Assembly (NCBI RefSeq): GCF_047495875.1
Contig: NC_092464.1
Span: 30,412,865 to 30,476,864, forward strand
Length of the DNA: 64,000 nt
Reading direction: 5' to 3'
From: Pithys albifrons albifrons
Taxonomy: Eukaryota; Chordata; Aves; Passeriformes; Thamnophilidae
The notes beneath the pieces are model-generated. The model searched no databases. It worked only from the letters and a program-made list of their open reading frames with translations, and had not been told where the DNA came from. The number at the start of each line of letters is the position of its first letter. The stretch's first letter is position 1. The translations under genes were made by a program, and so were the position numbers. Shown here in pieces: positions 37,901 to 52,900 of the stretch.

Positions 37901-40900
37901 TGGGCTGCAGCCATGTCTTTCTCTATTGCAATTGTTCATATTAAAACAGTATTTCCTATTATGTAACTGTTTTCAGAAGTCTGGGAGCCACACAATAATA
38001 GGCTAAACTAAAAGGTTATGAGTGTTTTTCACTCCAGTAGTTACAGTTAATAAATACTGATAAAAATATTTTTGTAAACTTGTAGTTGTTCTTGTTTCAG
38101 CTTTTCTGATGGGGCTAAAACACTATGATGGGGAGGACTTTTCATTATGCAGAACTTATCTGTCTTTTGTTTCTCTCTTCTGGAAATTTTGGTAAATTTT
38201 CCTGAAGCAGTCTTAGAGATAGTGTTGGAGGGTACATTCCTTTAAAGTACGGTTACTCCATTTATCAGATTGAGTTTGAAAAAAAAAGAAGAGGCTCTCT
38301 GGTAGATCTGAGAGAGAGAGAGATGTCATTCAGTTTGCAAAATCAAGTTAGGGTCTTATGAATATAATTGGAACAGGTAGAAAGAAGGCCTAGAGAGTGT
38401 ACATTACAGGAGAAGACTCTGATTTTCTCATATTTAGTATGGCAGAATGCAGGCAAGGCATTATTATTAGTGTCTATGAATATACAGGTAGGGTAACACT
38501 GAGAGGGAGAAGAGCTGTTGAAGTTAATGGGCAGTGTTGTCACAAGGACATAGGAATAAACTGGACGTGATAAAATGGTCACTGGATATTTGAGGATGTC
38601 TAGTATCAAAATAAGCCTTACTAGAATTTCTGGAAGGGAATAAAGAAAAAAAAAGAGGAGGAGCTAAGTGTTCTTGAGATTTAACTAGGTATTTACTGTG
38701 GTGGTGTGGCCACTCTCAAGTGTAACAGCAGTTGCTTTATCCCCTTTAAGATGTTGCATCTTCCAGCTTAGGTTTTTAATGGCATTTCAGGTGCAGTGAA
38801 GGTTGAATATACTTCAAAAAGCATTTTGAGAGGCAACAGTAATTACTTATGTACAGCCTTTCAAATGTCAGTTTATTTAGAAATAAAAATAATGGAATTC
38901 CCAGACAAGCAAGTAATGTATGTAAGACAAAGAGTCAGTGAAATGGGCCATTCCTTCTATGAATCTAGCAAAGTTTTGTATTTTGTGTAAATTGTGGAAC
39001 CAAGTTATGTGGGAACAGATGGAAATCTCTTTTATATTGTGACAGTACAAGGTACTGCAACACCACATCATGGATTCCCTATAGGTTCCATGGCCAGGTA
39101 GTGTCCCAACTCCAGAAAGGTCCCTTGTGTTATCAGATTCTCCGATGAAATTGTATTTATGAATAGTTTCAAAGAAATCAAAAATTTCCCACAACAAAAT
39201 CCCCCAAAACTTTCAACACCCCTGAACTCCTCCTCTCCCCAGCCAAAGAAATTCTGCAAGTACAGACAAGCCACATAGTTCTTCTAAAACACAAAACTTC
39301 AATAAGAAACTGAAATCTTGTATTAAAAGTCTGAGATACTATCGTGCCTTTTTTTTTTTAATGTGTGTGGTTGCCCTCCAGGGCAATCTTATCATGACAG
39401 GAGCTTTCTGTGTTTGTGTATCTGTGGGTCAGTTAAGCTGTGACATTTAGTGAATAACTTTGAGTATCTGTCTTGATTTCTGAGGCAGTTTAATAAAACT
39501 AGAATGGAAGTATTAAAAATACTAAGACAATATCATGTAGCTTGTGGTTTACTGAAAAGCTTATGCTATGAAAACGATGTATCATTTCTGTATTTAGAAT
39601 TATTGGGAATAGAGCCTCAACTGGAGTGATTATTTAAATAATAAGTAAAACTATATTTTAGAATCTTAAAAGCATAAAACATGTTAAAAATCCTTCTGAA
39701 GTATTGAAAAAAGGGTTTTGTCTGTTAGAGCTGGTAAATGTGCCTGGTGAGCCAGTAATCAAAGTAGCCTTTTGCTTTATGTTTACTGTGTCTGTCTTCA
39801 TACATGTCCAACTCAATTGAGCAGTTATGTTTCTGAAAGATAAATAAATGAGTTGTCCCAGTAACAAGCTTGTGTTAATACTCATTGTATCTAAAGTATA
39901 CTTTAGTAGTCAGCATAAGATCCTCTAATGTTAGAATTAACAGAATAACCTTTGTAAAACTTACACCTGTGGTTTGTCTGTGGTTTTATCAGGCAACCTC
40001 TGTCAGGTTCACTTGTGGATGGACTAAAACAGGGCCTCTGTGAAATGAATTCTTGTGGGGGAGAACCAGTGACAGAGGCAGAGTTTCCTGTTTCCCCTAA
40101 ATCCTCTTCTAGAGTTTAGTCTGTTTGCTCTAGTTCCCTTTCTTTGCAGCATTCCTTGCCTTTCTCTTTCCCTTCTCAGTCACAATCTAACCCTTAGCAA
40201 CATAAGTTATATAATGCTTGCTGTTGCTATTTCTGTTTTCTGATGCTTGATCAGAAATAAAGGCCTCTCTCCTGTGTGACCTCCTAAGCACAGTCTTTAG
40301 TAAAATTCCCTGGGATTATATCCAGTCCGACCTTTTTTTCCCTTTTTCTGCTCTTTATATAGAAATCCATTGGAATTTTTACCTTGTTTGTTATATTGAG
40401 GCTATGACCATTCATAGGTCTTTAATTCATAAACTTCAGCTCAGCATAGGAAGCCAAAACTGTCAGGAAATATGATAGTGAAACACTGTGCAATTGCAAG
40501 CTTTAAATTATTTTGTTATCTAATATGATTTTTACATGGGGCACTAAAGTCTCTCCCAGTTAGAGCAGACAGACTTTCCCATATTTCAGGTTCTAGAAAG
40601 AAAGTGTTTATGGTTTTCATCTTCCTCCTGTTTAGTATTTACACATGTAGTTAGCTGAACAGTGGCTTGTCAGTACAACCAGCTATTTAAATGTATCTCC
40701 TTGTTTTATTGTAAATGAGATTTATTATTTAAATTGTGCTTCAGTAAACACATAACAGTGTAAAAAAAGCAAATAAGTTGCAGGCTTGCTGTTTCACCTT
40801 GTGAAACTTAAGATATTTTAAAAAGCAGCTCATATGGGTTTGAATTTTTTTCTCTCTCTATAATTTAATAATAATTTCAATGACAAACATGACAAATTTA

Positions 40901-43900
40901 AATTAAAATCTTAATCTGCAAAACATATATATTCAAATATGTAGCATGTTCAAGTATAAAATATCAAAACTGGAATTAAAAAAGGGGAATTAAAATACTA
41001 CTCTACACCATTCCAGGATATGGTGGTTTATCAAAAAGTTGTACAGAAGGGTTTTGAAACTTTTTGAAAGGTTTTGTTCTGCTTGTTGTTAGTGTTGATG
41101 ATTTTTACCAAGCAGCAAAACTAATTGAAAAAAATGCAGTTCGTCCTGCCCCAGTAGAACTGTGTACTCATTTATTATCTCCTAAGTAATATTCTGATCC
41201 AGAAATGTAATTTCTGGGAAATTCGTGGCCCCCTTTGAGTCTTGTCCAGTGAAACCTGATTGAAGTTTAGGTAGAAAAAGTGGTGATATTCCTGCCAAGT
41301 TTTTGTCCATTTTATGATTTATAACTCTGAACACTGGAAACATATCCTTGCCATAGACCTGGAAAACAAGTAGAACTGATCTGAACTCACAGACATGTCA
41401 GTTTTGAAAGGGCAAGCAACAGACTTCCTTATGCCAAAAATAGCGTTCATGCTAAAATATTTAAGCACAGTATTTGATCACAGATAAATGAAAAATAATA
41501 TTTTGCACTTTAAACCTTTTTTATATAGTAGGGGAAACCCAAGGTCATTTTAAAATTAGATTGGTTTTGTTAGGTTAATCTGAAATATCACACATTCCAA
41601 AACCATAGTACTTGGCATGGAGAAAAATGCTGTGTGCTAGTTTTATTCCTCATGTATATTCGTTATATATTGATTGCAATGAAGAGACTATTTTAGACTC
41701 TTGCAGAAGTTCAAGTAATGTGCAGCATTTCTGCGCTTTTCTCTTGTTGAGTGTAAAATATGCATGAAGACATGTCTGAAGTGTAAGTACAGTGGGGCCC
41801 TTGGGAAGTTCTGAAGCTGTACCTTGAGTAATTTCAGTCCAATGTTGATGGAATATTTACTGGTTTATTTTTGGTTTGTAGGTCTGCTTTCATCCATGGT
41901 TTGCGACATGTTCAAGTAGGGGTCTTAATAGAATCTTAATATGGAAAGTTGTTGATTATACCAGAAATATAAATATTTCTCTACAGTCTAGGAAACAAGC
42001 ACAGATTTATTGTAGTCGTTGCTTTGGTGGCATCCACTAAAGCTCCCTATCTGCTTCTGTCAAAACCGTTTGTATTAAGACATTTTAAACCTTTGCACTC
42101 TTTTGTTTTAGAGATGAAAATTTCCTTTTTCAGTTTTTCTCTCTGGCCTAAGCATTTTTGGGCATTTCTTTCTCCCTTAAATAAAATTTATTGTATACTT
42201 GAACATACTCACAGTTGGGTAGACTTATGATTTCTCTGCCTTGTCTGATTGTACAGCCGCTGAATTTACAATTTACTTGGTTTGAATTTGGGTTAAAAAG
42301 AAGGTACTGGATGACTGGAAATGGAGGAGTGCATGTGTGCAGAACTTGAAACATGTGCAGTGTGGGTCTGTGGTGCCATGGGGCCTTGTTTTGAGTCACT
42401 AGCACAAAATCTGCATACCCAGAAATTTTTATACACATAAGTAAACAATCTGTATCTGTACAGCAGTTGTTATTGACTCTCAAAAGCCCAGGAACTGCCC
42501 AGAACCTGACCACTTGGTCTATACCCTTGTTCCATTCTCCTTTTTTGATTAGTGGAAATGATTTTTCAGGCTAAATCAAAATTGTGACATCCATTCACTG
42601 ATGCCTAAGAACAAAAAATGTATCCTTTTTTACTTGTCACTCCCAAATATACAATTTCACTGTTATTTTTCTTATGTTTACAAAATCCAGTTATTCATCT
42701 TCCATGACTACTTCTGTAAGTTGTTTTATGCTGATATTGCTCTGGACTGTGTCAAAAAAGTGATGTATTTTTTACATTTTTATTAATGCATTTCCTTTCT
42801 AGAGTTTTGATAGTAATCTAAAAATTGTCATATATTCCTCCATCCCATCCACATTTTAGTGGATGATGCAATGCGAAGCTATCTTGAAAGTTGCTCAGAA
42901 TTCATAAATGAAAAGATAGGAAACAGAAAACTTAAGTATGCAAAATCCAGTGAAAGCTTCCCCCCACTATATGTAATATTTCACTTGTGTGTGCAGCCTA
43001 CGCAGAAGTCCATCTTGCCTCTTTGTGTAGCATAACTAAAGCTTTAGGCTACAGTTATGATAATTCTGAATTGTATTTATTTTCTCTTGTATATCTAAAT
43101 ACAGAGCAAATCTTCAGAAGTTTTATTACTGAAATGTACAGGTTTTACTATCTAGAAGTATAGTTATTTACAAAATGTGCAGTCAATGTATATTTTATCT
43201 TTCTGGAAAAATAGTTGTAGTTTTTCTTCATATTACTTGACTTGTATAAACATTTTTGCTGTTACAGTATCACAATCTGCAGGTGCAAAATATTTTATGT
43301 AATCTTAAATAATGGAGATAGCTAAGGTTGTACTTAGATATATGGATTCAAAGTATTTTCTCTCAATTAAAATGGATCTTTCACCACTATAAACAGTTCA
43401 CCTTATGTTAATAATTTAGGCAAGAGTTTAATATTAAACTGTGTTTTCTCAGTAATGCCCTCCTTGTCTTGTTTTGGCTGGTGAACTTCATGTTGAAGGT
43501 TAGCAATTGTTGCTGAAGGGAGTGAGACCACCCCCCTCAAGAGAACTGTTTTTTTTTTAAAGGAATTTAGAACAGACTAGTAGAATTTATAAATCTACTG
43601 AAAAGGTTATGAAACAGTCTCAATTGTCTTTGACTGCAAACTTTGACCTGTTTGGCCAAATTGTAATAACTCTGCCAAGATTTGATACACAGCAGTTCTG
43701 GGAAGCTTTTTAAGATTGAATTTCAGGACTGCATGACTGATGTGCTAGGAATATGCTTGTGATATTAGGCAAGTGTTACTTCAATGCAGTTTTAGACTTG
43801 AACAGATCATTAACCTAAAAGTAAAAATTATCTTGAGGCTGATTTAAAGACATTTGTTGCATCTCAATACAATTTTGAAAGGTCTGGCTAACGTTTGGCA

Positions 43901-46900
43901 TCTTGATATTCCATTTTCTACACCTCTCTGCAATGAGCTACCTTGGCTCCTCTGAAACTATTTGCTATGCTTTTTCTTTGGGGAAGAAAAGGTAGGAAAA
44001 AGAAAAGGTTCTAACCACTGAGTGTTTCAGTATGGTTTCTATGAAGCTTTTCAGCAAGCAGTTGCTGAAATGGTTTCTATTCAGCACTCTAATAACACAT
44101 GGCAGGCTTAATGAATTTTGAGATGGCAAGTTTAATCACACGTTTCTTCACTTCTTTGATAATAAGAAGAGACATTTGGTGTGAGAATGCTCAGGTTTCA
44201 ATGAAGAATATTCTCTCTAGACTCCACAGCTGAGCACCGGCAAATGTGGTATATTTTCTTGATTTATGTCAGAAGAACTTCCTTTACTCAACACAGAGAA
44301 AAAAACCCACTTTTATTTTTTTCCTGTTTATTTTGTTATTTCTGATGCGTTGAAAAAAAGTTGGGTTTTTTTTCCAAATGTAGTAGTTTCTAGATTTGAG
44401 GAAAACTGTACAATAAATCTGGATTGGATGAGATGGGTATTGACAGTTACTTGATACACACTGTGATGGATGTTGCTCTCTTGTTCTGTGGACAGTCAGC
44501 TGATTATTGCATAAGACATTAGTCAGGTGGAGGCTAAAGGCGTTTTTATTAGATTTCATTTTTACTGATATGCCTTTGAATATTTGTATAAGTATTTGTA
44601 AGTTTGTCACTTCTTTCATGAAAAGGGAAATTAGAATGGTTTTTGAATGCCTCTCCATTACTTTAAGAAATTTAACTGTCAATATTGTTCTCTTAAAGTA
44701 ATAGGAAAGTCGACAGCTGACATAGTTGTGTGTGAAATCAGGCTGCTATGTGAATGCCCATCAGAAACTTGACTAGATAGTTGCTGGCATATGTAGCTTG
44801 TGTTGAATTCTCTGCATCTCCAGTTACTTTAAGTTTGCAAGACTAGTACAGGTAAGGCCTCATCAGGTAAATCAGTAGAGTGTATTTGCACTTGCTTTGT
44901 GACAATTTTGTGATTCTCTGCTGTTGTAACTTCTGGTTAACAGATTAGGGAGTCACCATTTACAAGATTCCTGCTGAAGGTGCTCTGGTAGGTACAGATG
45001 GCTGCATGGTCATTGATTTTGCAAGCTGAAATGGGTGAAATAGTGAAGCACCTGGCTGTCATGTGGGGAGGTCATGGGAAACGTTCTCATTGAGAGCAGA
45101 AGTGACAGCCCAGAAACAAGAGGGCACCAGTTGTGAGTTGAAGCTGGGGGAAAGCATACCTACCAAGTATAAACCCTAGAGGTCAAGTGTTTGAAGGTGA
45201 AAAAGACCTTTTTCATCCTGGACTAGGGCCTCTCTGTGAGGACAGCATGGAGGTTAATTGAGGTGGTTAATAGACTTAATTTTTAATAGTTTTCCTCAGA
45301 TTAACTTCTGAATATCTCAACAGATAATTCACGAAGTTAGGCTATAATGTGTTATCAGTTGGTTCTGCATGCTGCTTATAACTTATGTGGTTACTTATAC
45401 TGACTGTTGGTCCCCGGAAAGAACAAAGATTGCTTAATACCTGTTGTCCTTAGGTATGGAAAATCATTTTTTAACAAATACCTACATGGTCTTAAGATGA
45501 AAGATGGCTTTTGGCAGTAGGTAGAACTCAATTTCTGGAATTCTCTTTCAGACCTGAAGAAGTAGGTGTTTGTCAAACTTGGTGTGTTTTTTTCCCCCCA
45601 CTACATACCATTAGTCTAATAAAGTACACTGCATCTCCCTATAAGTATCTTGTCACCTGAACAGAACCTGAGATAAGAAGCTGGTAAATGCTAATGTCAA
45701 TATTGTCAGCATTTATCTTTATAGATATATAATATAAAACTGTCTTTTACATTTGCTGGTTTGGGTGCTAAAGAATTTCACAACCATGAAATGTATATAC
45801 TTGAAAATACAATGTTATTTTATGTCAAGAAAAATCTATCAAGGGTCACTATCTAGTTTTGATATCTTCATGATTCAGCTTGTATTTCTAATCAGAGAAT
45901 TCTAGATAGTGGAAATGTTGCTTATTGCTTGACAGGGGATTAAATGACAATCATTAACCTACTTAAAGCAGGTGCTTACAATCCAGCCCTCCTGCTGCAA
46001 ATGTGTAACCGATGTTTTTTGGTCTGGGTTTTTTTTTGTTCATTTGGGTTTTTTACAGGTATAAACATCTCTGATTTATTTTTGTTTATTTAAGATTATT
46101 AGTGGGAAATTACGAGAAGTAATTTGATTGTGAAATGTATTCTAGAGTACGTATACGTATTTCCTATTTACTCTGTGGAAGTATTCATGTTTTAATTTCC
46201 TGTGGCTGAAAATTAAGAGGGGATAGTCTGAAATGAGTTGTACTTAATTCAGAGATTCAAAGACTATAAAGTAATGAACTTGGGATTATTTTGTCTGATG
46301 ACATGAGTAACATAGGCTGTGAGAACTAACAGAACACATGGTGGATTTTCAGGTAGGTGATGTAGACTGTAATATTACCTTTGGATGAGTTATGCTTTTT
46401 AGATTTAGTTCTCCTTTCCACTGCCTGTTACTATATCTCTCTAGCTGGTATTTCTTGAGGCCACATCATTGTGTGCTGTGGCCAAGTCTGTTCAGAATTA
46501 CTGCCCGGCAAAGGGGCCCTCCCATACTGTGAGGTCCCTTCTTTCTGGTAGCCTTCAATTTGACTGCAAGTGTGTGTCCACATAGCTGGGATTGTTCAGT
46601 GCCAGGGACTTGGGTGGCTTGTAGCGGGCACTAGCAGGCCTGTCGTTTATCTGTCAAAACAAGGTAAATTTGAATTTGGTTGTTTTTTTTTTGAGGAGTT
46701 GGATACAGCTCTAATTTCCACTGTGTCTTCAATTTTTATGAATCTATGATTGTCACCAATTTTCTGTCTGCCTCAGTTTACAACAACTTGATACCATGCA
46801 CATTGATTTCTGAAAAGGTGTAGATTCCAATTCAGGAAAATGTTTAACCTCACATGAGATTAGCTCAGTTGGTTAAAACTTGGTTGTAATAATGCCAAGG

Positions 46901-49900
46901 TCGTGGGTTCAATCCCCTGTGTGTGCCATTGACTTCAGAGTTGGACTCAATGATCCTTGTGGGTCTCTTCCAACTCAGAATAGTCTGTGATCTGCAGAAA
47001 ATATATCTTTTTTATGCTTAGAAAGTTAGGAGGAATATAGCCACTAGTGCTTCAGCTGTGTTTGAGCTCTAGAGCTCTGTTAATTGAAAGATTTTATCTA
47101 TCAGCCAGATTTTATTCTGTAAGACATTAATAAAAGAAAAAAACCCTTCATGTGTATAGTTATATATGGTATTTTTCAGAATGGCAAGTGTGATTAGGCA
47201 TCTTTACTTGCAACTTACACAGGTGAAGGGGGCTTTTTAAATAATCATACAATATAAATTAAAAAGATAGTAAATTTTCTTCTACTGTCTGTGAACTTCA
47301 GGTGTGTTTAGTGAATATTCTCGATATCCTTTTCTAATAATGCTCACACACAAAAAAATTGACTACATATTCTGTTCACTTGAATTTAAAATGAATTTGC
47401 AACTGCAACTCCGTGTGGTTTGTTACAGGACTTTTTTACTATCTAGTAGGGAGAAGAGCATTAAGGTTTAAATTTCAAAGCAAACCCTTAGATAAATTCT
47501 GATCTGATTAATCAGACAATGTCTTTTTAGAACTTGTTTTTCCTCTACGCTGCCTTAGAGGGATATTTTAATGAAAACTGTCTGGCTTGAAAGTTGTTAG
47601 CTGCAGTGATAGCTTAAAATAACCTGAAAGACATCATTATAGGTAGTGTAAAATACAACTTAATGTAGTTTAAAAGCAATGAACAGAAGTTTTTCAGGAT
47701 CATTGATGAAAGTTCTGAGCTAGCAGAAAAATGGAAAGTTTCCAGCAGGTTTAAAATTATGTGGAATCTAGGCTGGATATATCATCATTATGACAAACTG
47801 AGGTATTTTACAGAAGTGCAATTGTTTCTATGAATTATCCATGCTTTGCAGCTTAGAAATTTTAGAGCTGGGGGACATGGTGGCCTTTAGCTTTATGGTA
47901 AAGGCTTAAGGTACAGTCGCTCCAGTAACTTTGAACTGTTTAGATGCTACAGACCTACTCGGGCTTTCTTTTTTTTCTTTGGAACTGTGCAATGTAGGTA
48001 AATTCTGAGTTATGAATGATCTATGAATAACTAGTTTTACCTGACAGCATCCTGTTTAGTGGAAGGATGTAGAGATGGGGATGTCTTTCAGGAACTTTGT
48101 AACAGTACGATCTTTTAGTCATTAAGTAATTTTTTTCTTTCAATTGGATATATTCATGACCTGAATAGTAATGATTCATGGTTATAGTATTTTATCTGAA
48201 ATTGGAAAGTTTGCTTAGTTATGTAAATGGTTAAAATTTAACTACGACAGGAAAAAAAGCAACAAACCTTTTTGTTTGAAATACCTTGTTCTGTTTTCTT
48301 TAGTGTGTAACATGCATTTAAGTATCATGTTTCTTTCTTTCCTTTCCCTGAAGGGAGCTTTAGATCTAGAGCAGGTTTACATATTCGATGAACCATAGTC
48401 TGATGTCTGCAAATAGATGGGATAAGAATAAGTGTGTTTTCATACCTTACCACAGAATTGTTATCAGATTATAAGAGGTTGGTGTATAAAAACAAGTGCC
48501 CTTTGTTTGTCACAAGAGTGACAAATTAGAAGTGAGTCTTATGGTAAAGAGAAGGAGAAGGAAAAGAAAGGTATAAAATAATGGAATTTTGATTGATTTC
48601 AACTATACTGATTCTGTACAGTGAAAGTATCATAGTATAGAAAGGGGCATGATGATAAATTTGGGGGTTAGCTCTAAAGGTAAGGAAAATCTTTGGCATG
48701 GAAACAGAAATCTTTCATTAGATTGACTTTATAGGCATCTTTTAAATACATTTTCTTCTTACACAAAAAAAGCACATAATTATGTAATTTTCTAGTGAGC
48801 CTTTTAAAGATAGCTCAACTTTTTTCTGTCTTTGTTCTAGTTGCATTAAACTCTTCTAACTCTACAAGACCAGAAAGAAATGGTATTCAGGAAAACTGTA
48901 GGACACCAAAATGTGGAGAAGGGATGCAGATCCTGGAAGGAGAACTTCTACTGCAGGTATTTTTTGCAAAGGATATATTGTACAAAGATTTATATATATA
49001 TAAAAAAATCTTATGTGGCATGCTAGAGTCATTGATGAGATTGAAAAAATAAATTTTCTTATTGTCTTATTTCTTATTGTCTTATTTCTCATTTTCCTTA
49101 GGGTGATATTATCCAGCTCTTGAACTTTTTCTGGTAGTAGCAGTAATTTATTAGAGGTTTCTTTCCCATCTCTTTGCATCTATTGTTAATACAGGTATTA
49201 ATATAAAGAAACAGTCTTTGTAAGGGGCTGATAAGTTAGTAATTTACTGTAAATTTGGTGACTAATTTGACTAAAAGAAGCGATTTCTCTTTGAATGACC
49301 TCAAGCTTGCTAAAATAACTCGCTTTCTCAGGGGTTTGAAAGAACTCAGCTTCCACAGTGTAAGTTCAGGACAAAGTTTAAAATGCTTCAATAACTTCAA
49401 CTATGATGAACTAATGGAAAGTATTAATAAAGAAATTGTGAGTGATGACATTTTTTTTAATTATCTAGCATATTTTAATGTCCCAGAGTGTTAAAGCATA
49501 TGAATAATGATATAATACTAGGTCCAGATAAAACTTAGGAAATTACAGATATAAGTATTCCAATGTTCTAACTAGTTACACGAAATAGATTTTACTGTGA
49601 CCTGCAGCTTCATTTGAAATATGTTGATTATCTGTCTTCATCAGAGGTTTCCCACTGATGTGTCTATTAGAAGTGGCAAATCATTGTCAAAGCCAATTGT
49701 TTGCTTAGAACAAAACTAATTTCAGTGTTCAAAGAGTAGAAATGAAAAAAGGTTCTAAGAATTCCACAAAACAATTACTTTAAATTAATACTAATTGAAA
49801 TTTTTTTCCTAACCAACTGAAAAACTAGAACATGTTTGTAATTTTCTAACTTTAATGAAGTATAAAAAAGAACTGTTATGGAGTTACTGCAGGTGAACTG

Positions 49901-52900
49901 CTTTCTTTTAAACAGAAATTATCTAAAAATGTTAAGTATATGGTTTATATTGGAGGCGTTTATTTTATGTGAAATACATAGGGGGTTTTCTATGACTTCC
50001 AAGTGGATGTGATAGGAAGGAACTGGTATGAAAATTAAACGGGTGATATACTAATTATTGTAAATTCTGCCCATCTTGTGAGGTAAGTAAATTAATTGAA
50101 TTTCTTAAATTAATTTGTTTTGTAAATATTTTATATATGTGAAAAAATTATGAGAATGAATATGCAGGTAGAGTTTTCTTAGGTACAGTAAGAACTCATG
50201 AGGGATAAAAGTTGGAATTTTCTAGAAGATACTGGGAATCATTAAGATTTAAATATTGATAAAATCCTCCCTTTAAATGATAACTGAAGATGGCTTTTTT
50301 TTTACTTCTTCCCAATAATGAACAGTGTTTTAATTGCCTTTGTTTTAGAAGTATTGAGAGTATTTTTAGAGGCACTAATATTATCTTCAATGCCTCAGAA
50401 TAATAAAATCACTGAGAAATTTCATTATGCTAGAGATAATTCTTTTGGGATTGTAATTTGCAAAAGCCTCCATCAGAACTTATCTCCCATTTATTGATCT
50501 ATCCAGACACTTGCCTTTTACAGTATTTCTTGCTTACAGAATGCATATGATTTGTTTTAGTAACAGCCCTGGTTCAAGATGAGTTGTGTATTACAGCTGC
50601 TGTAAAATGTGGTTGAATTCCAGGTACGGGAGGTGTACATAGCTTTGTATGAAGTAGACCAGAATAACCAATTTTAACATTGGAGACACAGTTAGATACT
50701 GTGCAGCTTGCAGACTTTTTATGTCAACCATTTGACGTGAAGTGCCCTGCAGAATAGGTCAGCAGAGTACACAAGCACCTGCCATTGTGGCATTCTTCTC
50801 CCTTGAAATTACTGCAAACCTGATCAAAGCCAAGGATTCTGTGTAACAAATCAAGATTTCTTGGATTGGCTATGCTATTAATTTCAGATGATTATTGAGG
50901 GGGTTTTAGCTCATTCTTTAAGAGTCACTAAACTTATGTAAGGAGTTTTTATAGTGCTCACAACTTGTTATGAGAGTAGATTAAGAAATGTCTGCACATT
51001 AAATAGGAATAGTACAACGCATTTAAAGGCCAGATATTTAACTTTTATTATTAGGTTGTTACAGTAAGATATAGATACAGTAAGATATCCTTCACTTACT
51101 TGACATTTTCTATGTTACAATAATTTTGCATAATAAAGGAGTTTTTAGAAAATGTTTTGAGTATGCTGGCCAAATTTGCCTTTGAATGCAGCTGAGGAAA
51201 TTAAGTGGCACAACATGCTCAATCCAGTCCCTTGAGACAGCCTTTTGTTAAATCTTGACTGAAATCCATAGAAGTAAATCGGCACCTTTCAGATGAGCTG
51301 CCAAGTCACAAATGTACTGTTTGCTATCACAACAATTGCCATGAACCGTATTGATTGGGAGTTTTGATAAATGCCCTTTGCGTGACTTTGAGTATGGAGC
51401 CGCCTAGTCTGCTGCTTCATGGAGAGGGAAGTCTCTTCAAAAACACTGTTTACTTGCAACAGTCCCCTTGTGCAGAGGTTTTTCTATTTTAAGTAAGCTA
51501 TAAAATGTTTTCTTGGACTATATAGGGGATCTTGATAGCATGATTTCCTGTTCACAGAGGCCTGTCTGCACTGTGAATAGAATGGATTTTGAGGCTCAGT
51601 TTGTGACATGGCCCTCATCTGCACTGGTGGCAGCTGGGGGTACCAAAGACTTGAGTCATGCAAGCATTATGAACTGTGGTTGATAATAGAAAATGTTAAT
51701 GGTTGTTCATACTGCTGTCCCTTACCTACAATCAAGAGTATTTAAAAGTCATCAACAGGGTTTTACTTCTCCCCTAAATTTTCTAGAAGAACATTTTAAA
51801 TTTTTTTTCATTAGATGCCGTTTTCTTCATTGTAGCAGGAATGCTGTAGAGAGAAAAAATGAAGGATCATGTTTATGCTGTTACATAATGGTATGCTTTT
51901 GCATGCTTCACATTTTATTGGGAGACTAGACTTACAGCCACTATAATTGTCTGGAATTTTGCCTTTGAAGCTGACAGATTGGTGTGTTTCCTCCCCAGGC
52001 ATTAAATGGGTTTGTGTTAGTTGTTACAGCAGATGCTCTGGTTTTTTACGTCTCCTCTACCATCCAAGACTACTTGGGCTTCCAACAAGTAAGTTTATTT
52101 TTGACTATTTTTTTCAGAGGTTGCTTAATTTCAGAGAACATCGGTGTTTGTATTTATACTCTGATAGTTTGTGTAATAAAAATCTGTTACGTACTTTGGT
52201 TTGGATCACTTTGAAACTATATTACTTTTCTATCAACTTACATAGCCAGGATGGCAGGCCAAGCACAACAGGAATATAATTTCCAAAGCTGAGTTAGGCA
52301 AGATAGGAAGTTTTCACACTTAATTAGTCTTTACTGGAACAACTGTTTGAAATTTATACTGTGGTGTTACCCAGTTTATGATGCTGAGTGAGGCATAATT
52401 CAATAGGAAGGTAATTATTTTAATAGAAACCTTTCATGGAAAATTATTTCCATATGGCTTGAGATGTTAAACACCAAGTGAGTAATGTTAGTATTTTTAG
52501 AATTTTAGTGTTCTCTTGCTCATGTTTATTTATTTTATTATTTCTTTCAAAATAAACATTTGTTTTTTTACTATTTATGGTGCAGGTCACATATGGCTGA
52601 CTTTACTGGGCTTGCAAGCGAGGTACCAAAGTAGTAAAGACCAAGAGGTAGCAGGCAAATGTTACCTTCATTACAGAACTCCTGGGATTACTTTATGTAG
52701 AGATGATAGAAACTTAGTTATTGTTATCAATGTATATCTGTGAATATTTAATGTTGATAGATTCAGTTGCTGTCTAAAAATAGGGAGAAACTCTGGTTGG
52801 TCTTCAATTTTAGGTAACTGATAAGAGATTGGGGAATGTTTGTGTAAAAGAAAGTATTTGAAACAAAATATGAGTATTCCTGTGGTTACATATTCTTTCA

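Larger units (their letters stand above)
23883..48840 (+). other. AHR intron 2 (24,958 bp)
   Basis: By far the largest intron, from GTAAGC to TTTGTTCTAG. It is AT-rich and mostly unique to the eye. Recognised contents: an (AT)9 microsatellite at 26787-26804, G/T-rich tracts at 33611-33680 and 37341-37417, a 20-bp-period duplication at 36346-36383, a short (GA)n at 38309-38322 and a tRNA-derived SINE at 46854-46994. No nested protein-coding exon, snoRNA or microRNA could be supported by reading alone. Open frames are under about 135 codons. Confidence 0.85.

Noticed and set aside
46854..46926. Candidate tRNA-Ile gene
   Set aside because: Acceptor-stem ends do not pair, the anticodon arm has changes and a CR1-like tail follows directly, so it is a SINE head, not a functional tRNA.
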